From Bryum argenteum (lineage: Eukaryota > Streptophyta > Bryopsida > Bryales > Bryaceae), in contig CM073326.1 in NCBI GenBank assembly GCA_037043015.1, positions 9,184,345-9,248,344 on the forward strand: 64,000 bases of DNA. Direction: 5' to 3'. The position numbers and the translations under genes were made by a program. The notes beneath the pieces are model-generated. The model had not been told where the DNA came from. It searched no databases and saw only the letters and a list, made by a program, of their open reading frames with translations. Positions 34,001 through 43,660 of the stretch are shown one piece after another (the stretch's first letter is position 1; every line of letters begins with the position of its first letter).

Positions 34001-35777
34001 GCGATTCGGGCAGTCGCCCGTGTTCGTAGCCTCCACCCTGCTCGAGCACGGCGGCGTGCACCACGGCGCGAGCGCGGGCTCGCTTTTGAAAGAGGCAATT
34101 CATGTGATCAGCTGCGGGTACGAGGACAAGACGGAGTGGGGGAAGGAGATCGGCTGGATCTATGGGTCCGTGACGGAGGATATCTTGACGGGGTTCAAGA
34201 TGCATTGCCGTGGCTGGCGATCGATCTACTGCATGCCGCATCGGCCCGCGTTCAAAGGCTCAGCGCCCATCAATCTGAGTGATCGGCTGAACCAGGTGCT
34301 GCGATGGGCGCTTGGGTCTGTTGAAATCAGTCTGAGCAGGCATTGTCCGCTCTGGTATGGATATGGCGGACGCTTGAAGTGCTTGGAAAGGTTGGCGTAT
34401 ATCAATACTACGATCTATCCGTTGACGTCGTTGCCGCTTGTTGCGTATTGCGTGCTTCCTGCTGTGTGCTTGCTCACTGGCAAGTTCATCATCCCCACTG
34501 TAAGCCCACCACCCCCAATTGCTCTCATCTCTTGTCACCACTCACACATTTCTTGTGAGACTTAAGTACCATCACATGTTAAACTGGCAGCTCTACATGC
34601 ACTTTTCTCGTGCCGGTTCTCAGCCATTCAACTCCTCACTCTAGTTACTTTCGTTCTGAGCTACTAATCTTGAGAGATTTGCCTTCCTTTTGTCATAGCT
34701 ACCAAACCTTCAGTAGTTTGTCTTCCTCGGTTCACATTCTACCATCTTTATTTCTCTCCATAGCTACATCATCTTAGTAGTTTGCTTTGCTATGTTCATA
34801 TTCTACTCTTGATTCCAGCCTCTTTTCTTCCTTCTTCTGCTACATGATCTTTAGTACTTTGCCTTTTTCCAGTCGCTCTGTACTCCTGAATCAAGCATCT
34901 TGTCTTCCTTCTACTAATATATATTCTGTAGGGGTATGCCTACCTCCCTCTCGACTCCGCCTACTTCCTTCTACTACTACATAACATGATCTTTAGTAGT
35001 TTGCTAAGTTCCACTCCATCCAGTTTGACTCTTGATTCGACCATCTATTCTTCCTTTCTCATAATTCGAGACAGCCTGTGGTATTGTATGATGAGACAGA
35101 GGTGGTAGTCTTTAGTGGTTTGCATAATCACTATATTCTGCAATAAACTGCCCAGTGATCTGTCTGACGAAACTGAGGGATGTGTGCGCGTGCAGATTAG
35201 CAACTTGGACAGCTTGTACTTCATCTCCCTCTTCATTTCCATCTTCGCGACCGGCATTCTAGAGATGCGGTGGTCGGGAGTCGGAGTGGACGAGTGGTGG
35301 CGCAACGAGCAGTTCTGGGTGATCGGCGGCGTCTCGGCTCATCTGTTCGCGCTCTTCCAAGGGCTCCTCAAGGTATTCGCAGGTATCGACACCAACTTCA
35401 CAGTCACCTCCAAGGCCGGCGACGATGCGGATTTCGGGGAGCTTTACACGCTCAAGTGGACATCCTTGCTGGTACCGCCCACGACGATACTCATTCTCAA
35501 CCTCGTGGGCGTGGTGGCTGGCATCTCTGATGCGATTAATAACGGCTATCAGTCGTGGGGTCCGCTGTTCGGCAAGCTCTTCTTCGCATTCTGGGTGATC
35601 GTGCACTTGTATCCGTTCTTAAAAGGATTGATGGGACGCCAGAACCGCACTCCGACTATTGTTATTGTTTGGTCCATCTTGCTCGCTTCCATCTTCTCGT
35701 TACTTTGGGTGCGCATCAACCCGTTCGTGTCCAGATCCGGTGGACCGAACTTGGTTGAATGCGGCCTCACTTGCTAA
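31018..35777 (+). CDS. CESA: Cellulose synthase catalytic subunit (CESA)
   Basis: Ten exons: 31018-31098, 31182-31377, 31447-31779, 31871-32048, 32124-32390, 32461-32806, 32955-33092, 33222-33560, 33675-34499 and 35196-35777, about 1094 residues, full length for CESA. It polymerises UDP-glucose into beta-1,4-glucan in the plasma membrane rosette complex. The N-terminus ([20 protein letters not shown]) and RING-like zinc finger (about 39-84, paired Cys) mark CESA rather than CSLD. Two membrane spans lie at about 285-340. The catalytic signature is complete: DDG at about 404, DCD at about 573, TED at about 794 and QVLRW at about 833. Further spans fill the C-terminus, which ends [10 protein letters not shown] Lys/Cys-rich class-specific region is at about 660-700. 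Exon 3 encodes a His/Met/Gln-rich stretch. The last intron (696 bases) is far longer than the others. Confidence 0.96.
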
Positions 35778-36472
35778 GGTCTCTTACTATTATTCTTTTG
35801 TGTAAAGATCGCAGATTGCGGTGATAGGGGGCGGGTAGTACGGTGTTAGGGCTTGGGTAGGGCGGTGACCCGTGGTTGGAGAAACAGATAAAATTTGGGC
35901 TTGTAATATTGAAGTAAGGTTTTTAGCCTAGGCCCGTATTTGGAGTGCTTCAAAGCTGAAGTACAAGCTCACCCTTTAGTTACTTGACGGGGCCTGGGTT
36001 ACAGGTTATACTTACCTTTTGCACTTGGTGAAACATTCTTAAAAATTGAATTGCTTTTTTGGCTCTTTGCATAAGTCTAGTACTGTACGAATGAAATCGA
36101 TCATAATAGCATCCTCGATCTTTGATTGTCAGAGTTGTTACTCGATCCAAACATCCATTTGAGTGTCACGGTGATCATATCAGCCATTATGACGATGCCC
36201 TGAAGTGAATCTAATAGAAGTTATACCATGGCACAGGACCCTTCCTTGACGATTGGTATTGTTTTTCATATAAATGCTTTCGAGGTACCTGCCGAAGCAC
36301 CCATGCAGCTTACTGTGAGTAAGCAAATAAATCAAAACATTAAAACCTCCGCTTGTATCGGTTTTCAAGAGTAATTAACAATACGTGAACAACTACGTGG
36401 GGATGGTGAACAGTATTCCTTTACAGACCACATGTGACAAATAGCTGCGAACTTGAAAGGATGTAGAGAAGT

Positions 36473-36695
36473 CTACACGACGAACGACATGAATCCTTCT
36501 GGTGTCGGCTAAGAAGATCTTATGATAAAATATTTACAGCGCAATTGCGATCATTCTCTGTGATAGGATCATCGAGAATATTGCAAACTGCAATAGAGGC
36601 ACTCACATGATAGATCCAAGTTATGCACCATCTACCCACACCACTTGCATTTCAGTACAAATTTGGTGCAGTGGACCAGAGTCAAAACTCAGAGT
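36473..36695 (+). repeat. Duplicated segment, copy 1
   Basis: Matches 37296-37520 in direct orientation at about 75 percent by eye. Shared blocks in order: GACGAACGACATGAAT, TTATGATA-AA, TTACAGC, TCTGTG, GCAAACTGCAA, GAGGCACTC, CCAAGTTATG, ACCATCT, TACAAATTTGG and AGTCAAAACT. Confidence 0.75.
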
Positions 36696-37295
36696 TTGAA
36701 AGTACAATTTAAGCATTCTAGTACATTCTACTACAAAGATGCAAACAATGAAACTTTAAATTCTAGTTGATACAATGAAACTTTAAATTCTAGTTGATAC
36801 CATAGTATGGTGCTCAATAATGGCTCAAATTTTAGCATGAGAAATCTATAGGGATGTCACTAATGCAAGCAAATTTTGTGCGTGGAGAAAATTAGTACAA
36901 AGATAGAGCAAGTGGAATCATCATTTTCGGACTCTAGTTGGAGTTGGAACTAGGTGATTTCAAAATGGTGCCCTAAAGTGACACTATAATGTTTGTGGTG
37001 AGTACATGGTACTGCAATATGTGAAAGCTATTATCTACCCCTGAGTGAAGATTCCTTGTAGACGTGCTCTAATTAGAGCTCTCTACTATAAGTTGTGTGA
37101 AAGGGATTTGCGATAGAGTTGCTATAGTTTTACACACATTTTGATACTGTATAACGAGAGTCAAAGTTTTATTTGATACCATTTAGTGATTCTCATGTGA
37201 AAGATGTTCATACTCCAAAAGCGTCTTCCCCAAAAGTGCTAGAAAACTGAAGAAAATTACAACGCTGAATCAGGTGTGCATAACATATAAATTTC

Positions 37296-37520
37296 TCCAT
37301 GACGAACGACATGAATTCTCCTGATGCCAACTCAGAGGATATTATGATATAAGAGTTACAGCACATTTACAATCACTTTCTGTGCTCAAATCATCAAGAG
37401 ATCACCAAAAGACTAAAAAAATGTCGCAAACTGCAACCGAGGCACTCCCATAGATGTTCCAAGTTATGGACCATCTTCCACTTCGGTACAAATTTGGCAA
37501 ACCTGACCGGAGTCAAAACT
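37296..37520 (+). repeat. Duplicated segment, copy 2
   Basis: Second member of the pair described at 36473-36695, about 830 bases downstream and in the same orientation. It sits where the minus-strand mTERF transcript would end. Confidence 0.75.
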
Positions 37521-38243
37521 TAACTGTAGATAAGATGAACCAGATACTCAAAGCTCAAAGCCTATCCGACAAATTGCCACTTCTTCGACAATGCACCAGA
37601 GAATGAATCTACATGCACTGACCCAATCCATCCGCTTCTTATGTCCCTTCTCCGAATTGTCAAAACCCAAGGGCACACTCGATCTACTCCTCGTGTAGCT
37701 CACCACTCTAGGTTTGCAATTCCGATAACTTTTGCAGTATCTGCTTCGAGTAACGATTGAATACGGGCTGTGAGTCCTTCCCTTTTGCACTTGGAAATCA
37801 TCCCTGCGACCAAAATCAAACAACGACTTGTCTTTCTTAGCCTAAAAACGTGTATCACAACTTATGTTCAAAGGTAACGACCACCATGCGAGTGTACACA
37901 AGTCTTGAAGAAAATTGAAGAAAAAGACTGGAAGGTCGATCTCAACCCTCCCTTCTCACCTAATTGCTAAACTTTCACTAGAGCAGACTCTTGGCAAACC
38001 AGTTCACAATAGTGGAAATGTGACAAGATGAAAAAAAAACGAATAATTGATGCACCCTGAAATGAAAACAATTAGTGTGAGAATGCGAACAAACCTTCGT
38101 GAGATAAGCCGATATCTGAATTGATAGAGAATTCGCATGACGCTCAGACATTCGCATGATTTACACCATAATGCCGTGGATGTCCACTCGTCAAACTACC
38201 GAACATGCTTCAGTCGAAGTCAAAAAGATGCTCCTGCATATTA

Positions 38244-39569
38244 TCAACCCGCCTTGGCCATCAACAAGAAATTCTGGTACATGGACTCAGCCGAAGGATG
38301 CAACACCAAGTACTTCTCTCGAAAATAATCCTCAGAACCACCGATAATGGTCCGAAGGGAGTAATTCTTCTGCGGCAACAAGCCTTCGGACAGCAGCCAA
38401 GAGAACACCCAGTGACGAGGCTTAATCCTCCGTTCCAGACTATAAGTCACAAACGCCGTGAACGTCAACACCTCTTTCAAAGACCGGTTCATTACATTCG
38501 TAAGGAAATCGAATTTCTTCTGCAAATGAGCCTCAGTGCAACTCAGAATCGTAGGATGCAACTTCAGAATCGAACAAACTTCCTCCTGGGAAAATCCGAG
38601 CTTCTGCATGTTCACAAACCCTAACTTCAAAGACTCCAGCGATTTGCCGAGCAGATCGGGATGAAGAGTTAGCAAGCTGACAAGATTCTTTCCATGCAAT
38701 CCACTCGCTCCAAAAAACTCCACTTTCAACCTCATCGTGTCCAAATTCGAAGTCAAGACCGCAGGGTACCTGCAGATCATCTCTCCCAAACGAGCTTTCT
38801 CCACGCCTACAGATTGCAAGTAGTTTAGTTTCGGCATGATATTCTCCGGAATGCTTAAACAAAGAATGCTAGGCTGCTCAATGATCAGCTTGCCGAGATT
38901 CTCCCGCTTCACTCCCAAGGATAACAGATATGCCACTTTCGGCTGCAGGCTAATGTCGTGCCGATACCCTAAGTAATACGGAGACAATGAGAGCACTCTT
39001 CCGATCTTTTCTTGAGTCACGCCCAAGCTTAACAGAAACTCCACTGTCGGTTGAAGCTGGAGCGATTTGCTTGCGCCGAGCGACTGTGGATAGATTCTCA
39101 CAACACGCTCAAGCTGTTTCGAAGTTAAGCCGCACGAGTCTAAGTAGGCTAAATTGTCATTGTAGAGGTCTCGTTCTAAAATGCGCAGGATTAATTGAGG
39201 ATTCTTGACCAGAATTCGGGAGATTAGCTGCTCCGAAACGCCATGATTTTCTAATGCGTCAACGAGTGATAAAAAGCCGTTCTTGAACTCCCTGGAGATT
39301 ACTAACGGATGTTTCTCCACTAATCGTGTCAGCTTCTCCCCCTTCAACCCTAGAGTGGTTAGAAATCCAACATTTGATTCTCGATCATCCACGTCGACCT
39401 GTTGCGCTGCTAAAGAGGAGTAACGATTCCCGGCTAACCATCCCCGGCTCGCACCAAGTGAGCGATAATTCGTCTCCACGATGTACAACGGAGGAGAGTA
39501 TAGTGCCTTCCGTTGTGATTGCAGCATACGAAGCGCCCATACTGAGCAGAATTTCCAGGACGTCGACAT
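38244..39569 (-). CDS. mTERF-domain protein (organelle transcription/RNA factor)
   Basis: One uninterrupted exon of 441 codons on the minus strand; the first true ATG is at 39569-39567. The open frame extends a little upstream only through a GTG. Residues about 75-390 are a series of eight or nine mTERF helical repeats, each about 30-35 residues with the LxxxP pattern, for example LTRLVEKHPLVIS, ISRILVKNPQLILR, IGRVLSLSPYYLG, LGKLIIEQPSILC, LGEMICRYPAVLTS and VCSILKLHPTILSC. The N-terminal 50 residues are basic and Ser-rich, fitting an organelle-targeting peptide. The C-terminal part (RIKPRHWVFSWLLSEG) matches the family's usual end. mTERF proteins bind organelle DNA or RNA in transcription, splicing or translation; the particular target cannot be read from sequence. 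Lack of introns is common in this family. Confidence 0.92.
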   Translation of the reverse strand: MSTSWKFCSVWALRMLQSQRKALYSPPLYIVETNYRSLGASRGWLAGNRYSSLAAQQVDVDDRESNVGFLTTLGLKGEKLTRLVEKHPLVISREFKNGFLSLVDALENHGVSEQLISRILVKNPQLILRILERDLYNDNLAYLDSCGLTSKQLERVVRIYPQSLGASKSLQLQPTVEFLLSLGVTQEKIGRVLSLSPYYLGYRHDISLQPKVAYLLSLGVKRENLGKLIIEQPSILCLSIPENIMPKLNYLQSVGVEKARLGEMICRYPAVLTSNLDTMRLKVEFFGASGLHGKNLVSLLTLHPDLLGKSLESLKLGFVNMQKLGFSQEEVCSILKLHPTILSCTEAHLQKKFDFLTNVMNRSLKEVLTFTAFVTYSLERRIKPRHWVFSWLLSEGLLPQKNYSLRTIIGGSEDYFREKYLVLHPSAESMYQNFLLMAKAG

Positions 39570-39920
39570 GGTTGCCACGGAGAGCGGACCTCAGGAGTCG
39601 GAATTGTCCATTACGAAATTGGAAAGGGAAATTGGCGAGCTTCCATTTCTAGTGGCGGACCTCATCCCGCAAACGGAAGGCGTAACATTACTGCAACCTT
39701 ATCGACGATGGGATGCTGGAAGCTTTAGTTTTGTAAATTAGGGTTAGGGTTTCCCATGTGATGCATGATTTCAACTACTGTATTTGTTGTTTGAGAGAGG
39801 CTTCGGCAACATGATAGATTCTAGATTTGTGGTGTATCTATGTTTTGTATTTTCTAGAAAATGTGTATGGCACATACACAATCTTGTAACTCTCGAATGC
39901 CCATGGATTTATTTTTGATC
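39570..39920. other. mTERF 5' flank
   Basis: Promoter and leader of the minus-strand mTERF gene. A plus-strand open frame at 39481-39741 overlaps the mTERF start and shows no family features. No other gene. Confidence 0.45.
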
Positions 39921-40193
39921 AATGCATGTATGGAGATCGTCACACCAATGGCGGGACTACTAACCCCTCTTGGAGTGAACACTATCGGTATGCTAGTTCC
40001 TAGCTAGCCATTAGTGCCTTACAGATACCCGACATGGTATCTCCAAAAGGGCTTTGAGGTACTCATACAACGAGGTCCGATAACCCCCTACCATAGTTGG
40101 GTGAAGTGTGGTGGGGAGCACCACGCTGGCATGGGGAATGGAACCCAAGATCTTCTCATTGGGGGCCATGAGCCCGTACCACCAAGAATACAA
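39921..40193 (-). mobile_element. SINE-like dispersed repeat, copy 2
   Basis: Read on the minus strand it begins GGTGGTACGGGCTCATGGCC, like a tRNA 5' half with a box A, followed about 25 bases later by GGGTTCCATTCCC, one base off the tRNA box B GGTTCGANNCC. The body ends near CATACATGCATTG. It matches 24941-25185 in the same orientation. This arrangement suggests a tRNA-derived SINE, but no A-rich tail or clear target duplication is seen. Confidence 0.5.
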
Positions 40194-41285
40194 CATTATG
40201 TTCACTCTAATCATGTGCTACAAATGATAAATTGTGAATGCAACTTGACTTGATAGGAGTCAAAAAATCATGTTCTTTGACAGTGGGCACTCTTTGAGTG
40301 CCACTTCCTTGAACGTTTGCACACATCAAGTGGAGCTTGCTAAATGAAGCTGTTTATTGCTTTTGGTGCAGCTCCAAAGTTTTGATTTGAGTCTCAAATT
40401 TTTATTGTGAAACCTTATGATATTGCAGATTTTAAATAATTTGATCAAATTTGACAGTTTAATTATGTAATAGGGAGAATTGACTTCAATATGTAACGGT
40501 TGGAAGTTTACTCTTTTTAGTTTCCCTACTAATTTTGTCAATTTCATACAACTAGATTTTGAGAGGCTTCTAAGTGACTTAAAAGGGCATGGACATTTGA
40601 GGCTTAAACTTGCCGAAGATACATGGATGATCTTCAATTCACATTGAGTTTATTTGAATTATGTGCTCCATTAGAATCAATTGTGAAGAATGACAAATAT
40701 TTAGTTTTGTACTATGAGGGAAGATTAGGTGAGGGTGTAAAATGGTTGGTGCAATTCTTCAAGATATTAGTGAAATACATTTGTGTTTGTTTAGAGATTT
40801 AAAATATCTTTTTGGGTGTTCAAAAGACGACACACCATTTGAATATAACGTGATTTCAAAAAAACTTAAGGAGTTTTGGAAAAGAGAGGTTGGAAGATTC
40901 CAATTATATGCAATGATCCTTGAACTTCTTAAGGCCTTTCGAAATTAGGAACATCATATTTCTAACTTGGAAAAACTTAAGGTAGTAGTGGCCTATAATT
41001 TTCCTTCAAAATGAGCAAGTCAACTATCAATTTTTTAGAATTATTATATAATGATGTGCAGAATTGAAATTGTATCATTTTGTAGAAAACTAGTGTAAGA
41101 AGCTCTACAATTACTTATTGTTTTTTACCGTACATATTGACAGATTAAACTTTTGGGCGAAAGACTTTGACCAACATTCCAACTTCATACGAAGAAAAAT
41201 GAGGCCCTTCTAGAAAAACTTAGAATTACCTACCATTAATCTATTTATCTTACAAAGATTAGAGGTCTAATAATCATATACGGCG
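40194..41285. other. AT-rich DNA with faint coding traces
   Basis: Plus-strand stretches at about 40550-40650 and 40742-40948 read like pieces of a protein (FERLLSDLKGHGHLRLKLAE and YLFGCSKDDTPFEYNVISKK) but are interrupted and belong to no family I recognise. They are probably remnants of a decayed gene or element. Confidence 0.3.
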
Positions 41286-41603
41286 TGGACAGGTTATCTC
41301 CCACGCTGGTACTTACAAGCGTGGCTGCCCCCCCCATACTCCATGCCCGGCCAAAAAACAACCATTATTATTTTTTGAATCATTTTTTGAGGCCTCCAAC
41401 CACTTATTTTGAAATTCTAAGTTCGGAAATGGGATCAGAGACCCCATATTACCTTTGAGGCACCCCTTTGGAGCATGATGGGTGACATCTACCATTCAAA
41501 AATAGGGGGCAAAGTTACCCCCAAATTTTTATTTGGCCGGACAAGGTTGTGGGGCAAGAAGGCAAGCACGCTCGTAAGTACCAGCGTGGAAGATGTCTTG
41601 CCA
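41286..41603 (+). mobile_element. Terminal-inverted-repeat element, about 318 bp
   Basis: The left end (from TGGACAGGTTATCTCCCACG) and the right end (GCGTGGAAGATGTCTTGCCA reversed) form inverted repeats of about 40 bases including the shared core CCACGCTGGTACTTAC. The interior has the block GGGGGCAAAGTTACCCCC, also seen in altered form in the element at 15258-15960. No coding capacity. Confidence 0.78.
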
Positions 41604-41678
41604 AATCTATCATATACTACGCCTTTAATGAACAAAGGTAAACAAAAACTTTTCCCCTTATAAAAACAACACGCACAA

Positions 41679-41836
41679 GGGATGTTTTACATGGAGAGTC
41701 ACGCCAAGCATGGGGCCAATGGAGAACAAAAATTCTCTCAATGTAATTGGTCCATTATTTGTGGTTTAAAAAATAAAACAATCATGTTGAGAGGAATTTT
41801 TCTCTCCATTAACACCATGTACGACTTTACTCCCTA
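41679..41836 (+). repeat. Foldback MITE, copy 2
   Basis: The palindrome is better preserved than in the copy at 14960-15117: left arm AATGGAGAACAAAAATTCTC, right arm (reversed) AATGGAGAGAAAAATTCCTC, with outer arms pairing around the CATGG block. Only about 25 bases separate the arms. Confidence 0.75.
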
Positions 41837-42562
41837 AGTAAATGATAAGTATTTGGGCCAATAAGTTACAGTTTTTTTGACACAACACTACAAATCACTT
41901 CTAGCCCTTGCAATTCATGCATTACACAACCGCTCGAACATTCTCCATACATTTCATATTTGTCAGATACACTCTAAAACATACACTCAAAGACATTCAG
42001 AACACAGAACCTATGTTCGTAGTAAGTTCCACTTCTGAAACCTTTTCTCATCAACTTTCTCCACAGGCGAGATAGGAGGCTTTTCCACTACTGGCAAGTA
42101 AGAATTCTCAAAGACCTCTCATCTTGTCATACGGGAAAATGTTTCTAGTACTTTTCAATTGTCAATTTCATCTTCTCTTCATAAGTGTGTTTAACATTCT
42201 TTCATCTGAACCGAATCGACAAAATTCCTAAGGAAGCACTTAGAGCATCCGCACCATGGGGCAACTGCTTGGACACGCTATCTAGAATTTTGGGGACTCT
42301 TGGAATTATATCCGGCTCCCTACAGCTGCAGTCTCCACCGTTCGGGTTAAAGTCAAGCTGAAAAGTGAGGTGGCACATTGACTGCTGCAATTCCCTGCAC
42401 GCAACCAATCCCTGAGTGAGAACGAGCGTGAAGCAAAAACAATGACTGAGAAAGGTATTGTGCCCATATGTCAAGATTATGACATCCTCCATCATACTGG
42501 CCCCGGTGAAGTATAAGCAGATATCAACGAGACTCATGTAAAAGTGATGCTTTGCAAAATAC
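41837..42562. other. Flank of the MINDY-like gene remnant
   Basis: A minus-strand open frame at 42202-42537 could include a downstream remnant (LVDICLYFTGA resembles the LVNLLLCGxAV step that follows in MINDY proteins), but the similarity is weak. No other feature. Confidence 0.3.
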
Positions 42563-43660
42563 CTGGAACGCGTGACTGAACGGAGGTGTCACGAGAGGCT
42601 GGACTGGATCATCCCTATTAGAGTGGACTAACTCCTGAAATGGTAACAACAGTCGAAAATCGGTCGAAAATCAGTCGAAAACCAGGATTGACCACAGAGC
42701 ATGTTTTCACATTATCAATGATATTATGTAATCAGATTCAAACGGAGGTGTCACAAGAGGCTAGACTGGATCATCCCTGGCAGAGTGGACCAACTTCTGA
42801 AATGGTAACAACAGTCGAAAATCAGTCGAAAACCAAGATTGACCACAGAGCATGCTTTCACATTGTCAGTGATCTTATGTAATCAGATTCAAATCTACGT
42901 GGATAACGTTGCTCAATGTCAACACGGGTGGCCCAATTTTAGGTAGAATATGAGATGCCACAAGAAACACGGAGACTTACCAGGCCTCTTGACAAGAGTA
43001 GCGAGAACAGAAGTAATAATGCCCCCCACGGACTCCTGAGTCCAGGAAGCAAAGAATGGAGTTGCTGGTGAAGAGCAGACAGAGACGACACAGTAGATAC
43101 TCTAATAACCCTTTGTAATCTCTTTCCAGAGTCGAGGTTGGTCGCTTCCAACGCCTTTGCAATAGCCTAAACAAACAATTTTGACCTTAAGAACCTTTCT
43201 TATATGCTCAGTGAGACACACATTCAGATGATGCTCTCAATCAGTTCGAAACACTTGTCAAGGTTTTGCAACAGACAAACAACCTGCTCCTTCTTGACTA
43301 TCATATCTGCAAACAATAAAAGTGCCCAAAAATTTCTTCAGTGAACTCTTACCAGTCACATTCTTAAGCTGCTCCTCACAAACTGGTGCTTCAATCCCAA
43401 TCCACCATAGCTATCGAAACATACAAAAATTGTACACTTGAATGATACTCACCGAATCCATTGATCGCTCCTCGTTCGAATGTATTAGCGAAAAAGATTT
43501 TTACTTCTTCTTTGGTTTCAGGTACTGCTGAAAAACTGGCTGTTACAGCAATATTTCCAGATTTGTTAGAGAATAATCTCTTAACGGACGGTGAAAGTAT
43601 TAGGAAGAGACGACTTGCATGGCACGGTAACTGCTGCACGGAGAAGCGCTGCCATGTTGT
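42563..43660 (-). pseudogene. MINDY-type deubiquitinase gene remnant with a duplicated exon
   Basis: Minus-strand exons with good splice signs: 43166-42981 (62 codons, KRLQRVIRVSTVSS then SPWGALLLLFSLLLSRGL) and 42634-42563 (24 codons, ELVHSNRDDPVQPLVTPPF). Together they match the part of plant MINDY3/4 (FAM188) proteins where a hydrophobic LLSRG helix is followed by the RDDP-PLV-PF block. Possible upstream exons at about 43530-43451, 43400-43330 and 43310-43230 have no certain family match, and the catalytic GGPCG loop is not found. A second copy of the RDDP exon with the same acceptor lies at 42796 and downstream within a tandem repeat, but it has a TAG at 42763-42761. The rest of the protein is not recognisable, so I call a remnant; an intact gene with poorly placed exons is possible. 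Confidence 0.5.
42581..42892 (-). repeat. Tandem duplication of about 157 bp containing a MINDY-like exon
   Basis: Units 42581-42738 and 42739-42892 are about 88-90 percent identical by eye. Each contains the exon core, the acceptor (CCATTTCAG on the minus strand) and the intron upstream, with a duplicated CGACTGATTTTCGACTG-like motif. The downstream unit holds the open exon; the upstream one has an in-frame TAG. Confidence 0.85.

Larger units (their letters stand above)
35778..38243. other. Region between the CESA and mTERF 3' ends
   Basis: The first 300 bases should be the CESA 3' untranslated region and the last part that of the minus-strand mTERF gene. Between them lies a duplicated segment (36473-36695 and 37296-37520) and a short direct repeat of 27 bases at about 36747-36801 (AATGAAACTTTAAATTCTAG units). 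No protein-coding gene recognised; the frame 37548-37823 (minus) has no domain. Confidence 0.5.

Noticed and set aside
33194-34241. Several opposite-strand and alternative-frame ORFs within CESA exons
   Set aside because: Shadows of GC-rich, well-conserved CESA coding sequence.
39481-39741. Plus-strand ORF overlapping the mTERF start
   Set aside because: Shares sequence with the mTERF N-terminus on the other strand and shows no known domain.
42640-42892. Possible CRISPR-like short repeats (GTCGAAAATCAGTCGAAAAC)
   Set aside because: Explained by a two-unit tandem duplication in a plant gene; no regular spacers.
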